Under the pieces are notes generated by a model. The model was not told the origin of the DNA. It saw only the letters and a program-made list of their open reading frames with translations, and made no database searches. Positions 9,365 to 18,603 of a stretch of DNA of 64,000 nucleotides are shown piece by piece (position 1 is the first letter of the stretch; each line of letters begins with the position of its first letter). Made by a program: the position numbers and the translations under genes. Source of the DNA: Mangrovivirga cuniculi (lineage in GTDB: Bacteria; Bacteroidota; Bacteroidia; Cytophagales; Cyclobacteriaceae); assembly GCF_005166025.1 (NCBI RefSeq), contig NZ_CP028923.1, forward strand, positions 1,111,001-1,175,000. Direction: 5' to 3'.

Positions 9365-10795
9365 ATGTCAACTAAAATTCTTCTTATTGATGATGATTAT
9401 GAAGATTTTTTAATCATTCAGGATCTTCTTCAATCATCAAAACTTAAGGACTTTGAATTATCCTGGAATGACAATTCGGAGGATGCACTCCATTCATTCT
9501 GCGATAACAGCTATGATATTTATATTCTTGATTACAGGATTGGGGATCAAAACGGGCTAACTGTTCTGAAGGATGCGATCGATTGTGGGTGTACAAACCC
9601 AATCATTTTGTTAACAGGATACTCAAATGAAACCCTGGAAAAAGATGCGATCAATGCCGGTGCTGCTGACTATTTATTAAAAAATGATATTACCGGTGAT
9701 CAGTTATATCGCTCCATATGGTATTCTATTGAGCGTACGAAACTAGAGAAGCAGGTCTACCTGGTGAGAGAAAGAGCCAAAAGTCCTAATGGGATTCTGA
9801 TTCTGAATAAAAATAACCAGGTTGTATATGCTAATGAAGCTGCCACAATTTTTCTCAATGCCAATATGAATGAATTGAGTAATATGCATCTTCACTTTGA
9901 TTTTAAACCTAATCAGAATCACGAGGTGGAAATCACCACCAGAAATGGAGGCCTTGGAGTTGGAGAGATAAGAACGATGGATATTGATTATGAAGGTCAG
10001 AAAGCTTCATTAATAACCATCATTGATATAACTGGTCACAAGCAATTACAAAACAATTTGCTCACAGTAAACTCAAGGCTTGAAAAACAAAATAATTATC
10101 TTCGGCAATTTGCTTATATAGCTTCTCACGATCTTAAAAGTCCAGTTAATAATATTCTTTCATTATTAGATCTATTAAATATTGAAAGTAAACTTGATGA
10201 CTCTGAATTAGAATTATTCAATGCATTAAAAAAAGCAAGTAATAAACTGGAGAGATCTATTCAGGAAATGATTATGCTGCTTAAAGACCATAAGGAGGAT
10301 AGTGAAATTGATGAGAATAAGGTTGATATTTACGAGGTCTACGAAGATATAAAAGAATCAATTTATGAACAGATCGAGCAGTCTGGTGCCCAGATTAGTG
10401 TTGATTTTGCGGAATTTAACCAGGTAGGGTACAACCGGGTGCACCTCAGAAGCATCCTGCTAAATTTAATTACCAACGCCATAAAGTATCGAAACCCTGA
10501 TAAAAATCTGAAAATTGATATTTGTACAGGAATAAAGGAAGGCAGAAAATATCTACAGGTTAAGGATAATGGAAGAGGGATTGACCTGGATAAACACGGT
10601 GCAGCGCTATTTGGATTATTCACAAGGTTTAACCGGGATATTGAAGGCTCGGGCATCGGGCTGTATTCGGTTAAATCCATTGCTGAGTCCTATGGTGGGT
10701 CAATTGCTGTAAAAAGTACCCCGGGTGAGGGAGCTACTTTCAGGATTTTTCTCCATGATAAGATCAAATCACCAATGAAGGTTTTAGAAACTTAA
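9365..10795 (+). CDS. receiver-PAS-histidine kinase hybrid
   Basis: 476 residues. An N-terminal receiver domain (1-125) has the acidic pair IDDD and phospho-acceptor D56 in ILDYRIG. A PAS-like domain (about 135-220) and a kinase core follow, with H255 in IASHDLKSPVNN, an N box (LLNLITNAIKYR), G1 VKDNGRGID and G2 GSGIGLYSVKSI. The receiver lies at the front, an order that lets a partner kinase control this kinase. It is 125 bases downstream of the GAF-PAS-PAS kinase and may form a phosphorelay with it. The usual receiver lysine motif (KP) appears as LLKND, so the lysine is present but the proline is not. Confidence 0.87.
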   Translation: MSTKILLIDDDYEDFLIIQDLLQSSKLKDFELSWNDNSEDALHSFCDNSYDIYILDYRIGDQNGLTVLKDAIDCGCTNPIILLTGYSNETLEKDAINAGAADYLLKNDITGDQLYRSIWYSIERTKLEKQVYLVRERAKSPNGILILNKNNQVVYANEAATIFLNANMNELSNMHLHFDFKPNQNHEVEITTRNGGLGVGEIRTMDIDYEGQKASLITIIDITGHKQLQNNLLTVNSRLEKQNNYLRQFAYIASHDLKSPVNNILSLLDLLNIESKLDDSELELFNALKKASNKLERSIQEMIMLLKDHKEDSEIDENKVDIYEVYEDIKESIYEQIEQSGAQISVDFAEFNQVGYNRVHLRSILLNLITNAIKYRNPDKNLKIDICTGIKEGRKYLQVKDNGRGIDLDKHGAALFGLFTRFNRDIEGSGIGLYSVKSIAESYGGSIAVKSTPGEGATFRIFLHDKIKSPMKVLET

Positions 10796-10849
10796 TATTC
10801 TTTCTACATCCTTTTATTGTAATTTCTTATAGATTGCGATCAGTATTTT

Positions 10850-10857
10850 TATTTTTG
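10850..10857 (+). promoter_or_regulatory. candidate -7 element just before the GlmU-like gene
   Basis: TATTTTTG fits TAnnTTTG and ends only 4 bases before the ATG at 10862, which would give a nearly leaderless message. No good TTTG lies at the right distance upstream, so the element may be chance in an AT-rich spacer. Confidence 0.25.
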
Positions 10858-10861
10858 CTAT

Positions 10862-12058
10862 ATGAATATAATACTATTCGACAATCCCACAACTCGAAAA
10901 AGGTTATTGCCTTTTACCTTTACACGACCTGTAGCAGAGATCCGCGTAGGAATTCTGACTCTGGCAGATAAATGGAGTAAAAGACTCAATGAGAATATAT
11001 CCTATCTTACTGAGTCCTATCTCTCTAAAAAATTCCCACTTCTTACCAGTGAAGAAAATATTTATATTGATGGAGCAGTTTGCCCTTCAGAAGCACTTAT
11101 CAGGGAAATCAAAAAGCTTGATTATAATCGAGGATTAAAAATTGGAGATTCGGTTATCGTATTTAAGAGCAAGGAAAAATTTAATACCTGGGATTCTATC
11201 AATGATCAATTAGATGCCTGTGAAGAATATGGTGAAGAAATAGAAGTGATCGATGTTTCATGGAAGATTTTTCAACGCAACAGGGCTCAACTGGAACTAG
11301 ATTTTGTTTTACTTACCGAAGGAAGAACCTCAGCTGAGATAAATGATCCCCATACTGTTGTTTATGGTAAAGAAAAGATTTTTATTGAGGAGGGAGCAGA
11401 TATTAAATCGGCAATCATCAATGCAGAAACCGGTCCTGTTTATATCGGAAAGAATGCAACTATTCAGGAAGGTGCAATGATCAGAGGGGCTTGTGCCATT
11501 CTTGAAAATTCTCATGTGAATATGGGAGCAAAACTCCGTGGCGATAATACCATTGGACCGTATTGTAAAGTAGGTGGTGAAGTCTCTAATTCTGTATTTA
11601 TAGGGTATTCAAACAAGAGCCATGATGGGTTTCTTGGAAACTCAGTAATCGGGGAATGGTGTAATATTGGAGCAGACTCAAATAATAGTAATCTCAAAAA
11701 TAATTATGCTAAAGTTAAGATCTGGAGCTACGACCGTGAAGGTTTTGTAAATACAGAACAGCAATTCTGTGGTTTGATGATGGGCGATCACACCAAATGT
11801 GCAATAAACACAATGTTTAATACCGGAACAGTAACAGGTGTTTCTGCAAACATATTTGGTGCAGGATTTCCTCGTAATTTTATCCCTTCATTTTCCTGGG
11901 GTGGACCACAGGGAGTATCTACTTTCAGTATCAAAAAAGCTTTTGAAGCAGCAAATATAGTCTATGATAGACGAGGTAAAGAATTTGATGATACTGAAAA
12001 AGAAATATTAAATCATATTTTTGAAGAGACGAGTAAGTATCGAAATTGGGAGAAATAA
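10862..12058 (+). CDS. GlmU-like sugar nucleotidyltransferase/acyltransferase family protein
   Basis: 398 residues. The N-terminal 100 residues (IILFDNPTTRKRLLPFTFTRP) match the Bacteroidota NTP_transf_4 type, a divergent sugar-phosphate nucleotidyltransferase without the usual GXGTRM loop. The C-terminal half from about residue 170 is a left-handed beta-helix of hexapeptide repeats (for example PVYIGKNATIQEGAMIRGAC). It is related to GlmU but not shown to be the UDP-GlcNAc enzyme, so no symbol is given. It is the first gene of a seven-gene run; holB starts 3 bases after its stop. Confidence 0.8.
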   Translation: MNIILFDNPTTRKRLLPFTFTRPVAEIRVGILTLADKWSKRLNENISYLTESYLSKKFPLLTSEENIYIDGAVCPSEALIREIKKLDYNRGLKIGDSVIVFKSKEKFNTWDSINDQLDACEEYGEEIEVIDVSWKIFQRNRAQLELDFVLLTEGRTSAEINDPHTVVYGKEKIFIEEGADIKSAIINAETGPVYIGKNATIQEGAMIRGACAILENSHVNMGAKLRGDNTIGPYCKVGGEVSNSVFIGYSNKSHDGFLGNSVIGEWCNIGADSNNSNLKNNYAKVKIWSYDREGFVNTEQQFCGLMMGDHTKCAINTMFNTGTVTGVSANIFGAGFPRNFIPSFSWGGPQGVSTFSIKKAFEAANIVYDRRGKEFDDTEKEILNHIFEETSKYRNWEK

Positions 12059-12061
12059 AAT

Positions 12062-13180
12062 ATGCAGTTTAAAGATATACCTGGTTTTAACGACGAAAAA
12101 GCGGCCTTAATTCAGGCGGTAAAGAATAACCATCTTGCCCACGCACATATGTTTGCAGGTAAACAGGGAGGTGCAAACCTGGCTTTAGCAGTAGCTTTTG
12201 GTCAGTTTATCAATTGCGAAAATCGATTAGAAGATGATAGTTGTGGAGAATGTGGCAGTTGCAGGCAATTCAGTCAGTATACACATCCTGACTTGCATTT
12301 CATTTTCCCAACAGGAGGAACAGCAAAACTGGCATCAAAAGATGCCGTAAGTAGTGCATTGATGACCGAATGGAGGTCGTTTTTGAAGGATAATCCCTTT
12401 CCGGCTCTGAATGACTGGGCCGCATTTTACGGAGGTCAGGATAAACAACTAAGTATTTCAAAAGAAGAAGCCAGAAATATTGTTAAAAGCCTTTCACTTT
12501 CTACTTTCGGCGCTGGTTATAAAGTGATGATCATATGGTTGCCCGAATTTCTGCACCCATCGGCAGCTAATGCCATATTAAAAATATTAGAAGAGCCACC
12601 GGGTAAAACAATATTTATCCTGGTATCATGTGATCTCGAGGCAATTCTACCAACTATTCTTTCAAGGACCCAGATATTAACTGTGGGTAATTTTAAAGAG
12701 GAAGAACTTAAGGAGCTTCTCGTAGCAAAAGGAGTAGGTGAGGATCAGGCACATCAGCTTGCCAGAATCTCAGAAGGAAATGTCAGTAAGGCCATATCCT
12801 ATATTGGACAGGAGGATCAGGATACCCATAAACTTTTTCAGGAGTGGATGCGAACTTGTTATAAGCGAGATTACTCCGAATTGGTTTCCTGGGCTGACCG
12901 GTACCAGAAACTTGGTAAAATGAATCAGAAAAGCTTGCTGGAATATGGTTTGCACATGATGAGGGAAAGCCTTATAGGAATCAGTGGTGCAGAAGAATTA
13001 TACAGGATGTCCGGTAGTGAAACTGATTTCATAAAGAACTTTCAGAAAATATTAAGTGCTAAAAAGGTAGAGCGGGTATATGAATTGCTTAGTGAATCTC
13101 TATATCATATAGAAAGAAATGTAAATGCCCGACTGATGTTTTTAAATTTATCATTAAATCTGGTTAAAGCATTAAGGTGA
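12062..13180 (+). CDS. holB: DNA polymerase III subunit delta' (clamp-loader ATPase family)
   Basis: 372 residues with an AAA+ fold. A four-cysteine zinc module (C52, C61, C64, C67; SCGECGSCRQF) and the sensor region SAANAILKILEEPP and LSRTQILTV are typical of DnaX/HolB. The phosphate loop is degenerate (GKQGGANL instead of GxxGxGKT), as expected for delta', which does not hydrolyse ATP. It helps load the sliding clamp during replication. The stop codon TGA overlaps the GTG start of hemC by 4 bases. Confidence 0.88.
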   Translation: MQFKDIPGFNDEKAALIQAVKNNHLAHAHMFAGKQGGANLALAVAFGQFINCENRLEDDSCGECGSCRQFSQYTHPDLHFIFPTGGTAKLASKDAVSSALMTEWRSFLKDNPFPALNDWAAFYGGQDKQLSISKEEARNIVKSLSLSTFGAGYKVMIIWLPEFLHPSAANAILKILEEPPGKTIFILVSCDLEAILPTILSRTQILTVGNFKEEELKELLVAKGVGEDQAHQLARISEGNVSKAISYIGQEDQDTHKLFQEWMRTCYKRDYSELVSWADRYQKLGKMNQKSLLEYGLHMMRESLIGISGAEELYRMSGSETDFIKNFQKILSAKKVERVYELLSESLYHIERNVNARLMFLNLSLNLVKALR

Positions 13181-14097
13181 AAGAGGTAGTAAAGATAGTA
13201 ACGAGAAAGAGTCAGCTGGCAATGTGGCAGACTAATTATATAGAAGACTTGCTAAATGAAGCCGGTTTTGAGACTGAGATTATTAAACTTGACACAATAG
13301 GGGATAAGATTCTCGATGTCGCAATAAATAAAATAGGGAGTAAGGGAGTTTTTACAGAAGAGTTAGAGGCAGCACTATATGCTGGAGAGGCACATATCGC
13401 AGTTCATTCAGCAAAAGATATGCCCAGCTCGCTACCTGATGGACTTGAGCTTATAGCTTTTACTAAGAGAGAAAAGATGCATGATGTTCTGGTTTCAGAT
13501 AAGGATATTGATCTGACAGGCAAGCTGACTATTGGCACATCATCTACCAGGCGGGTTGCTATGCACAAGCGTTTCAATCCTCATTTTAACATTGTTGATA
13601 TGCGAGGCAATTTGCAAACGAGAATTGGCAAGATGCGCGATGGTCATTGTGATGCCCTGCACTTAGCTTTTGCAGGGGTTCATCGAATGGGATACGAGGA
13701 TTTGATCAAACATCATTTTGATCTTTCAGTTTTTACTCCAGCTGTAGGACAAGGGAGTATTGCCATTGAAGCAAGCACTTCCCTTAATCCTGAACTTAAA
13801 CAAAAGATCATTGAGGCAGTAAATGATACAGATACCCATGCTTGTTTAGCTGCTGAGAGAGCTTTTCTGAAAAAATTAGAAGGGGGATGTAGTGTTCCGG
13901 TTTTTGGTTTGGCATCTCAAAATGGAGATCAGATATCTTTACGAGGAGGTATTGTCAGTCTGGATGGGCAGACCATGATAGATGATGAAGTCACCGGTAG
14001 TATGTCTGAGAGCAGGGAATTAGGTGAAAAATTGGGCGATATGCTGATAAGCAGAGGTGGTAAAGAATTATTAAACGAAATTAAAAGAGGACTCTAA
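13177..14097 (+). CDS. hemC: hydroxymethylbilane synthase (porphobilinogen deaminase)
   Basis: 306 residues, the usual length. The enzyme polymerises four porphobilinogens to hydroxymethylbilane in haem synthesis; cytoplasmic. Visible motifs are TRKSQLAMWQ near the N-terminus, GTSSTRRVAM, MRGNLQTRIGKM and the dipyrromethane cofactor cysteine C238 in EGGCSVPVF. The start is GTG at 13177, overlapping the holB stop (GTGA), which implies translational coupling. No other haem genes are in the window. Confidence 0.93.
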   Translation: MKEVVKIVTRKSQLAMWQTNYIEDLLNEAGFETEIIKLDTIGDKILDVAINKIGSKGVFTEELEAALYAGEAHIAVHSAKDMPSSLPDGLELIAFTKREKMHDVLVSDKDIDLTGKLTIGTSSTRRVAMHKRFNPHFNIVDMRGNLQTRIGKMRDGHCDALHLAFAGVHRMGYEDLIKHHFDLSVFTPAVGQGSIAIEASTSLNPELKQKIIEAVNDTDTHACLAAERAFLKKLEGGCSVPVFGLASQNGDQISLRGGIVSLDGQTMIDDEVTGSMSESRELGEKLGDMLISRGGKELLNEIKRGL

Positions 14098-14098
14098 T

Positions 14099-14983
14099 AT
14101 GAGGATAAGCAATCTATCTCTTATCATATTGTTTTTATTTAGCCTGTTTAGTGCTTGTGACGGACTTTATGAGCAGGAAAACCCGGTCGTTGTAATGCAT
14201 ACAGAGTTAGGAGATATGAAGTTTATCCTGTTTGACGAAACAGAAAAACATAAAGAGAATTTTGTCGAGCTGGCAAAGGAAGGGTTTTATGATAAAACCA
14301 GCTTTCATAGAATTATCAGTGAGCAAATGGCTCAGGGTGGTGATCCAAATACTAAAGATGAAGATCGGTTTAACGATGGTATGGGTGGGCCTGGCTATAA
14401 GTTACCTGCCGAAATATTTCCTGAGATAATTCATAGAAAAGGAGCTTTGGTTTCAGCCAGGATAATTGGTAAGGACCGCGAAGAAAGGTCAGCTCACGGA
14501 TCGCAGTTTTTTATTGTATACGGGAAAAAATGGAATAATTCCATGCTGGATAGCCTTGCTACAGCGAGAACTCGTGAACAGCAAGATTACTACATAGCCA
14601 AATTTTTGGGAGATTCTGTAAACACTGAGATTCGGGACAGGTTAATAGAACTTTCAAACAAGAGAGATTCTTCCAGGTTTAAATCAGTTACAGATTCTAT
14701 CAGGGAGGAAGTTATCGCTCGATATGATCTCGTACCGATAGAATATTCTACTGAAGCCAGGACAGTCTATGAAACTCATGGTGGGATGCCGGAATGGGAC
14801 GGAGAATTCACTGTATTTGGACAACTGATTGATGGGTTTGATACTTTTGAAAAATTAATGAATGCCAAAACCGGACCCAATGGTAAGCCAGAAGAAGACC
14901 TGGTAATCAGTGTGGAGATTTTTAATGAAAATGAAATTGCATTACCGGAAAATTATAAGAAGTATTTACCTGATGAGAATTAA
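14099..14983 (+). CDS. cyclophilin-type peptidyl-prolyl isomerase, lipoprotein
   Basis: 294 residues with a lipoprotein signal (hydrophobic stretch ending FSLFSAC, C20 lipidated), so it is anchored in the envelope. The cyclophilin fold is clear: GDMKFILFDE, SFHRIISEQMAQGGDP (R71 is the catalytic arginine), GSQFFIVYG, and FTVFGQLIDGFD. About 90 extra residues, helical and charged, are inserted between GSQFFIVYG and FTVFG. The position that is usually Phe in FMIQGGD is Gln here, which may weaken activity. It begins one base after hemC and is a tandem paralogue of the next gene. Confidence 0.85.
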   Translation: MRISNLSLIILFLFSLFSACDGLYEQENPVVVMHTELGDMKFILFDETEKHKENFVELAKEGFYDKTSFHRIISEQMAQGGDPNTKDEDRFNDGMGGPGYKLPAEIFPEIIHRKGALVSARIIGKDREERSAHGSQFFIVYGKKWNNSMLDSLATARTREQQDYYIAKFLGDSVNTEIRDRLIELSNKRDSSRFKSVTDSIREEVIARYDLVPIEYSTEARTVYETHGGMPEWDGEFTVFGQLIDGFDTFEKLMNAKTGPNGKPEEDLVISVEIFNENEIALPENYKKYLPDEN

Positions 14984-15857
14984 TTTATTTAGTCTTTTAA
15001 TCTTATTTACTTTTCTTTTATCTAATTCAGAAATCACAGCTCAAAAAAAGAAAAAGAAAGATGAGCTGGTAAGAATGCATACTCCTTACGGGGAAATGCT
15101 TATTCTTTTATATGATGATACTCCACTTCATAAAGAAAATTTTTTAAAGCTGGTAAAAGAAGGTTTTTATGATAGTACTACCTTTCACAGGGTTATTAAT
15201 GACTTTATGATTCAGGGTGGGGATCCTAATTCTAAAGATTCAATTAAGGGAAATGATGGTTCCGGAGGGCCTAGATATACCATCGAATCAGAATTTGAAG
15301 CAGGACATAAACATTTTAAAGGTGCACTTGCAGCAGCGCGAAAAGGAGATAGGGCAAACCCGGAAAGAGCAAGCAGCGGTAGTCAGTTTTACATAGTTGA
15401 AGGACAAAAGGTAGATTCTCTACAGTTAATAAAGCTGGAAACAGATAAGAACATGAAAAATTTGTTCCGTATCATGTCTGAAGTGGCTAAGGAGCCGGGA
15501 GCTGACACCTTAGCTATTAAATATCAGGAATATAGAGACGCGGGGGATTATGCCGCATTTGAGGAATGGTTGCTAAGTATAAAACCGGCGCTTTTAGAAT
15601 ATTCTGATAAGTATTACGAGGTTGATTATTCAGAATTAGATATAAAGCGATATCAGGAGTTTGGAGGAGCACCCCATTTAGATGGTGAATACACAGTTTT
15701 TGGTCGGGTAATCGATGGATTGGAGGTAATTGATAAAATCAGTGAGGTAAAGACTAATTATAGTGACCGCCCTGAAACAGATATAAAAATAGCAGTTGAA
15801 GTAGAGGAGTGGAAAAGAAAAAAACTGATAAAAGAATACGGAGATATTTATAATTAA
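14973..15857 (+). CDS. cyclophilin-type peptidyl-prolyl isomerase, secreted
   Basis: 294 residues from the ATG at 14973, chosen because it opens a proper signal peptide (INLFSLLILFTFLLSNSEITAQ) and overlaps the previous gene by 11 bases; an upstream in-frame start would add a non-signal extension. It keeps the full active-site string TFHRVINDFMIQGGDP, plus GSQFYIVEG and YTVFGRVIDGLEV. The same kind of helical insertion as in its neighbour lies between the last two. It is probably a periplasmic folding helper. The two genes arose by tandem duplication and then diverged; this copy looks more active. Confidence 0.85.
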   Translation: MRINLFSLLILFTFLLSNSEITAQKKKKKDELVRMHTPYGEMLILLYDDTPLHKENFLKLVKEGFYDSTTFHRVINDFMIQGGDPNSKDSIKGNDGSGGPRYTIESEFEAGHKHFKGALAAARKGDRANPERASSGSQFYIVEGQKVDSLQLIKLETDKNMKNLFRIMSEVAKEPGADTLAIKYQEYRDAGDYAAFEEWLLSIKPALLEYSDKYYEVDYSELDIKRYQEFGGAPHLDGEYTVFGRVIDGLEVIDKISEVKTNYSDRPETDIKIAVEVEEWKRKKLIKEYGDIYN

Positions 15858-15863
15858 TTAAGC

Positions 15864-16796
15864 ATGTCATCAAAAAAAATATTGATAACCGGATCAAATG
15901 GCCTTTTGGGTCAAAAGCTTGTTGCTCTTCTGGCTGAGAATCCCGATATAGAGCTTATAGCTACCTCCCGTGGAGAAAACAGGATTAAACATATCGATTC
16001 AAGCAGTTATCAATATGAAAGCCTTGATATCACAAATGAGAGTGAGGTCGAACAGGTTATTGGTAAGTACAAACCTGATGTGGTAATCCATGGCGCAGCG
16101 ATGACAAATGTAGATCAATGCGAACAAAATCCGGAAGATTGTCATAAACTGAATGTTGATGCAGTTAAATATCTCACCAGTGCCAGCTCTGAAATAAATG
16201 CATTTTTTCTATTTCTTAGTACTGACTTCATATTCGATGGATCGCATGGTCCATTACTGGAAACTGATATTCCAAATCCGATTTCTGTATATGGCCAATC
16301 AAAGCTTGATGCTGAAGAAATTGTGATGTCTTATCCCCACAAATGGGCAATAGCCAGAACTGTTCTTGTCTATGGATTAACTCCATCGATGAGCAGGTCG
16401 AATATAATATTGTGGGTTAAAAAAAGCCTTGAGAATGGTGAGAAGATTAACGTTGTTACTGACCAGTGGCGAACACCAACATTGGCAGAAGACCTGGCTA
16501 AAGGCTGTACATTGATCGCATTAAATGAAGCTGAGGGAGTGTTTAATATTAGTGGTGAAGAGATGCTTACTCCATATGATATGGCGATGAAAACAGCTGA
16601 ATATTTTGCTCTTGATAAAACCCTGATTAACAAAGCAGATGCTTCAACATTTTCCCAGCCGGCTAAAAGGCCTCCAAAAACCGGTTTCATAATAAATAAA
16701 GCAAAAGATATACTAGGATATGCCCCGCATTCCTTCGAAGAAGGGATTTCTATTTTGGATAAACAATTGAATGAACTAAATTCACAGGATGGTTGA
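15864..16796 (+). CDS. SDR-family sugar-nucleotide reductase, RmlD-like
   Basis: 310 residues. The extended short-chain dehydrogenase fold begins with the dinucleotide loop ITGSNGLLGQK (residues 7-17). DVVIHGAAMTNVDQCE, LSTDFIFDG and the catalytic YGQSKLDAEE (Tyr and Lys three apart) follow. The pattern is that of dTDP-4-dehydrorhamnose reductase, but no other rhamnose genes are near, so the true substrate is unknown. It lies 6 bases after the second cyclophilin and overlaps the next gene by 8 bases. Confidence 0.8.
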   Translation: MSSKKILITGSNGLLGQKLVALLAENPDIELIATSRGENRIKHIDSSSYQYESLDITNESEVEQVIGKYKPDVVIHGAAMTNVDQCEQNPEDCHKLNVDAVKYLTSASSEINAFFLFLSTDFIFDGSHGPLLETDIPNPISVYGQSKLDAEEIVMSYPHKWAIARTVLVYGLTPSMSRSNIILWVKKSLENGEKINVVTDQWRTPTLAEDLAKGCTLIALNEAEGVFNISGEEMLTPYDMAMKTAEYFALDKTLINKADASTFSQPAKRPPKTGFIINKAKDILGYAPHSFEEGISILDKQLNELNSQDG

Positions 16797-18255
16797 TTTT
16801 TTTATTGAGGAAGGATTTGACGGTTGGTTAGATAATGTGTTAGCACCAATAACTAATAAAGTCAATGACATCGTACTTTTTAGCATACCTTTAACAGATT
16901 CTATTGAAATCCCGGTTGTTGTGGCATTGCTGCTAATATCAGCAGTGTTTTTTACAATTAACTTCAGGTTTATCAATATCGGCATGTTTAAGCATGCCAT
17001 TGATGTAGTCAGGGGTAAATATGACAATCCGGATGATGAGGGTGAAGTTAGCCACTTTCAGGCTTTGACTGCTGCACTATCCGGTACTGTCGGTATCGGA
17101 AATATTGGTGGTGTGGCTATCGCCGTGTCGACCGGGGGGCCTGGAGCGACATTCTGGATGATCCTTGCAGGGATTTTTGGGATGACCACCAAATTTGTAG
17201 AGTGTACCCTGGGTGTTAAATACAGAAATATTTATCAGGACGGTACCGTTTCAGGTGGACCGATGTATTACCTTCAGAAGGGATTGGCAAAGAGAAATTT
17301 ACCTAAACTAGGCCGGTTTCTGGCTGTGTTTTTTGCAATTGCATGCGCCGGAGCTGCTATTGGTAGCGGAGGTCCTGCACAGGTAAACCAGGCAACTGAA
17401 CAAATGATCTCCATCACCGGTGGTGAGAATGGCTTCTTATATGGAAACGGATGGATGTTTGGCCTGGTGATGGCTGGAATCGTTGCGCTGGTAATAATAG
17501 GTGGAATTAAAAGTATTGTTAAAGTAACGGAGCGTATAGTGCCTTTTATGGTAGGTATATATTTACTTGCAGCAATTGTCGTATTATTTGCTCATGCAGG
17601 AGATATAATTGGAGCTATTGGTACGATCATATCCCAGGCCTTCACATTAAAAGCAGGAATAGGAGGGTTTGTCGGAGTGATGATCGTCGGATTAACCCGT
17701 TCCGCGTATAGCAATGAAGCAGGTCTCGGATCAGCCTCAATTGCTCACTCAGCTGTTAAAACTGATGAACCACTTTCAGAGGGCCTTGTAGCCTTGCTCG
17801 AACCCTTCATTGATACCGTTGTAGTTTGTACAATTACGGCTCTCGTTATTGTCGTGACTAATAATTATGACCCCAATGCAACTGAAGGAATAAGTCTGAC
17901 AAGTAAAGCGTTTGGTAGCGTCATAACATGGTTTCCGTATGTGCTTTCCGTTGCAGTAATCCTTTTTGCCTTATCGACGATGGTTGCCTGGGCGTATTAT
18001 GGATTGAAAGCGTGGACATTTTTGTTTGGAGAAAACAAAACAGCAGACCTCATTTATAAGGTGCTGTTTTGTGTTGCTGTAGTCATCGGTTCCTCCCTCA
18101 GTTTGAAAGCTATGTTCTCCCTGGCGGATGCTTTGGTCTTACTTATGGCTTTTCCAAACCTAATTGGTTTGTATTTCCTCTTCCCCGATGTGGCCAAAGA
18201 AGTGCGTTCATATAAGCAGAGGCTTCGCGATGGAATTATTAAAAAAATGAAGTAA
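16789..18255 (+). CDS. sodium:alanine symporter family transporter
   Basis: 488 residues with about 11 membrane spans. The AGCS family signature is clear: INIGMFKHAIDVVRGKYD, HFQALTAALSGTVGIGNIGG, a GGPGATFWMI loop, GGPMYYLQKG and RSAYSNEAGLGSASIAHSA. It imports alanine or glycine with Na+ across the inner membrane. It is the last gene of the run that starts at 10862, overlapping the SDR gene by 8 bases. The gene that follows is on the opposite strand, 9 bases away. Confidence 0.92.
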   Translation: MVDFFIEEGFDGWLDNVLAPITNKVNDIVLFSIPLTDSIEIPVVVALLLISAVFFTINFRFINIGMFKHAIDVVRGKYDNPDDEGEVSHFQALTAALSGTVGIGNIGGVAIAVSTGGPGATFWMILAGIFGMTTKFVECTLGVKYRNIYQDGTVSGGPMYYLQKGLAKRNLPKLGRFLAVFFAIACAGAAIGSGGPAQVNQATEQMISITGGENGFLYGNGWMFGLVMAGIVALVIIGGIKSIVKVTERIVPFMVGIYLLAAIVVLFAHAGDIIGAIGTIISQAFTLKAGIGGFVGVMIVGLTRSAYSNEAGLGSASIAHSAVKTDEPLSEGLVALLEPFIDTVVVCTITALVIVVTNNYDPNATEGISLTSKAFGSVITWFPYVLSVAVILFALSTMVAWAYYGLKAWTFLFGENKTADLIYKVLFCVAVVIGSSLSLKAMFSLADALVLLMAFPNLIGLYFLFPDVAKEVRSYKQRLRDGIIKKMK

Positions 18256-18264
18256 GCTGGAGAG

Positions 18265-18603
18265 CTACTTCGCCGTCAGCCAGTGTTTTGCTTTTTCTGT
18301 ATCAGTGAAAACCTTTACGTCTGATCCGGTAATTCGAACTAAAAAGTCAATGACATAGGCATCTAAAGTGTTTAATGCAATTATTGCCCTGGCTTTTACA
18401 TGAGCCCGGTATTTAATTTTTAACAACCTGAAAAACGCATTAAAAACCGATTTTCTCGAAATGGTCGTCAAAACCAATGCTGATTTCGGATCACAATATT
18501 TTAAAAAGGCATCTCGCTCGTTGGAGCTTTCCAACCCATTGAGGTTCAGGTCTTCCTGGACGATCAATTTTCCGTTGTGTGTAATTAGTTTTATTGCTGA
18601 CAT
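18265..18603 (-). CDS. small protein, possible SpoIIAA/STAS-like fold
   Basis: 112 residues, no signal peptide. The predicted strand-helix alternation, ending in KVFTDTEKAKHWLTAK, recalls the SpoIIAA-like proteins of Bacteroidota in which the last helix follows a FxTxEEAxxWL pattern. The middle contains SALVLTTISRKSVFNAFFRLL and a basic patch (KIKYRAHVKARA). The family call is tentative and the function unknown. It converges with the symporter gene. Confidence 0.55.
   Translation of the reverse strand: MSAIKLITHNGKLIVQEDLNLNGLESSNERDAFLKYCDPKSALVLTTISRKSVFNAFFRLLKIKYRAHVKARAIIALNTLDAYVIDFLVRITGSDVKVFTDTEKAKHWLTAK

Noticed and set aside
15864..16796. rfbD (dTDP-rhamnose synthesis)
   Set aside because: The fold fits, but no rfbA, rfbB or rfbC is near, so the specific name is not supported.
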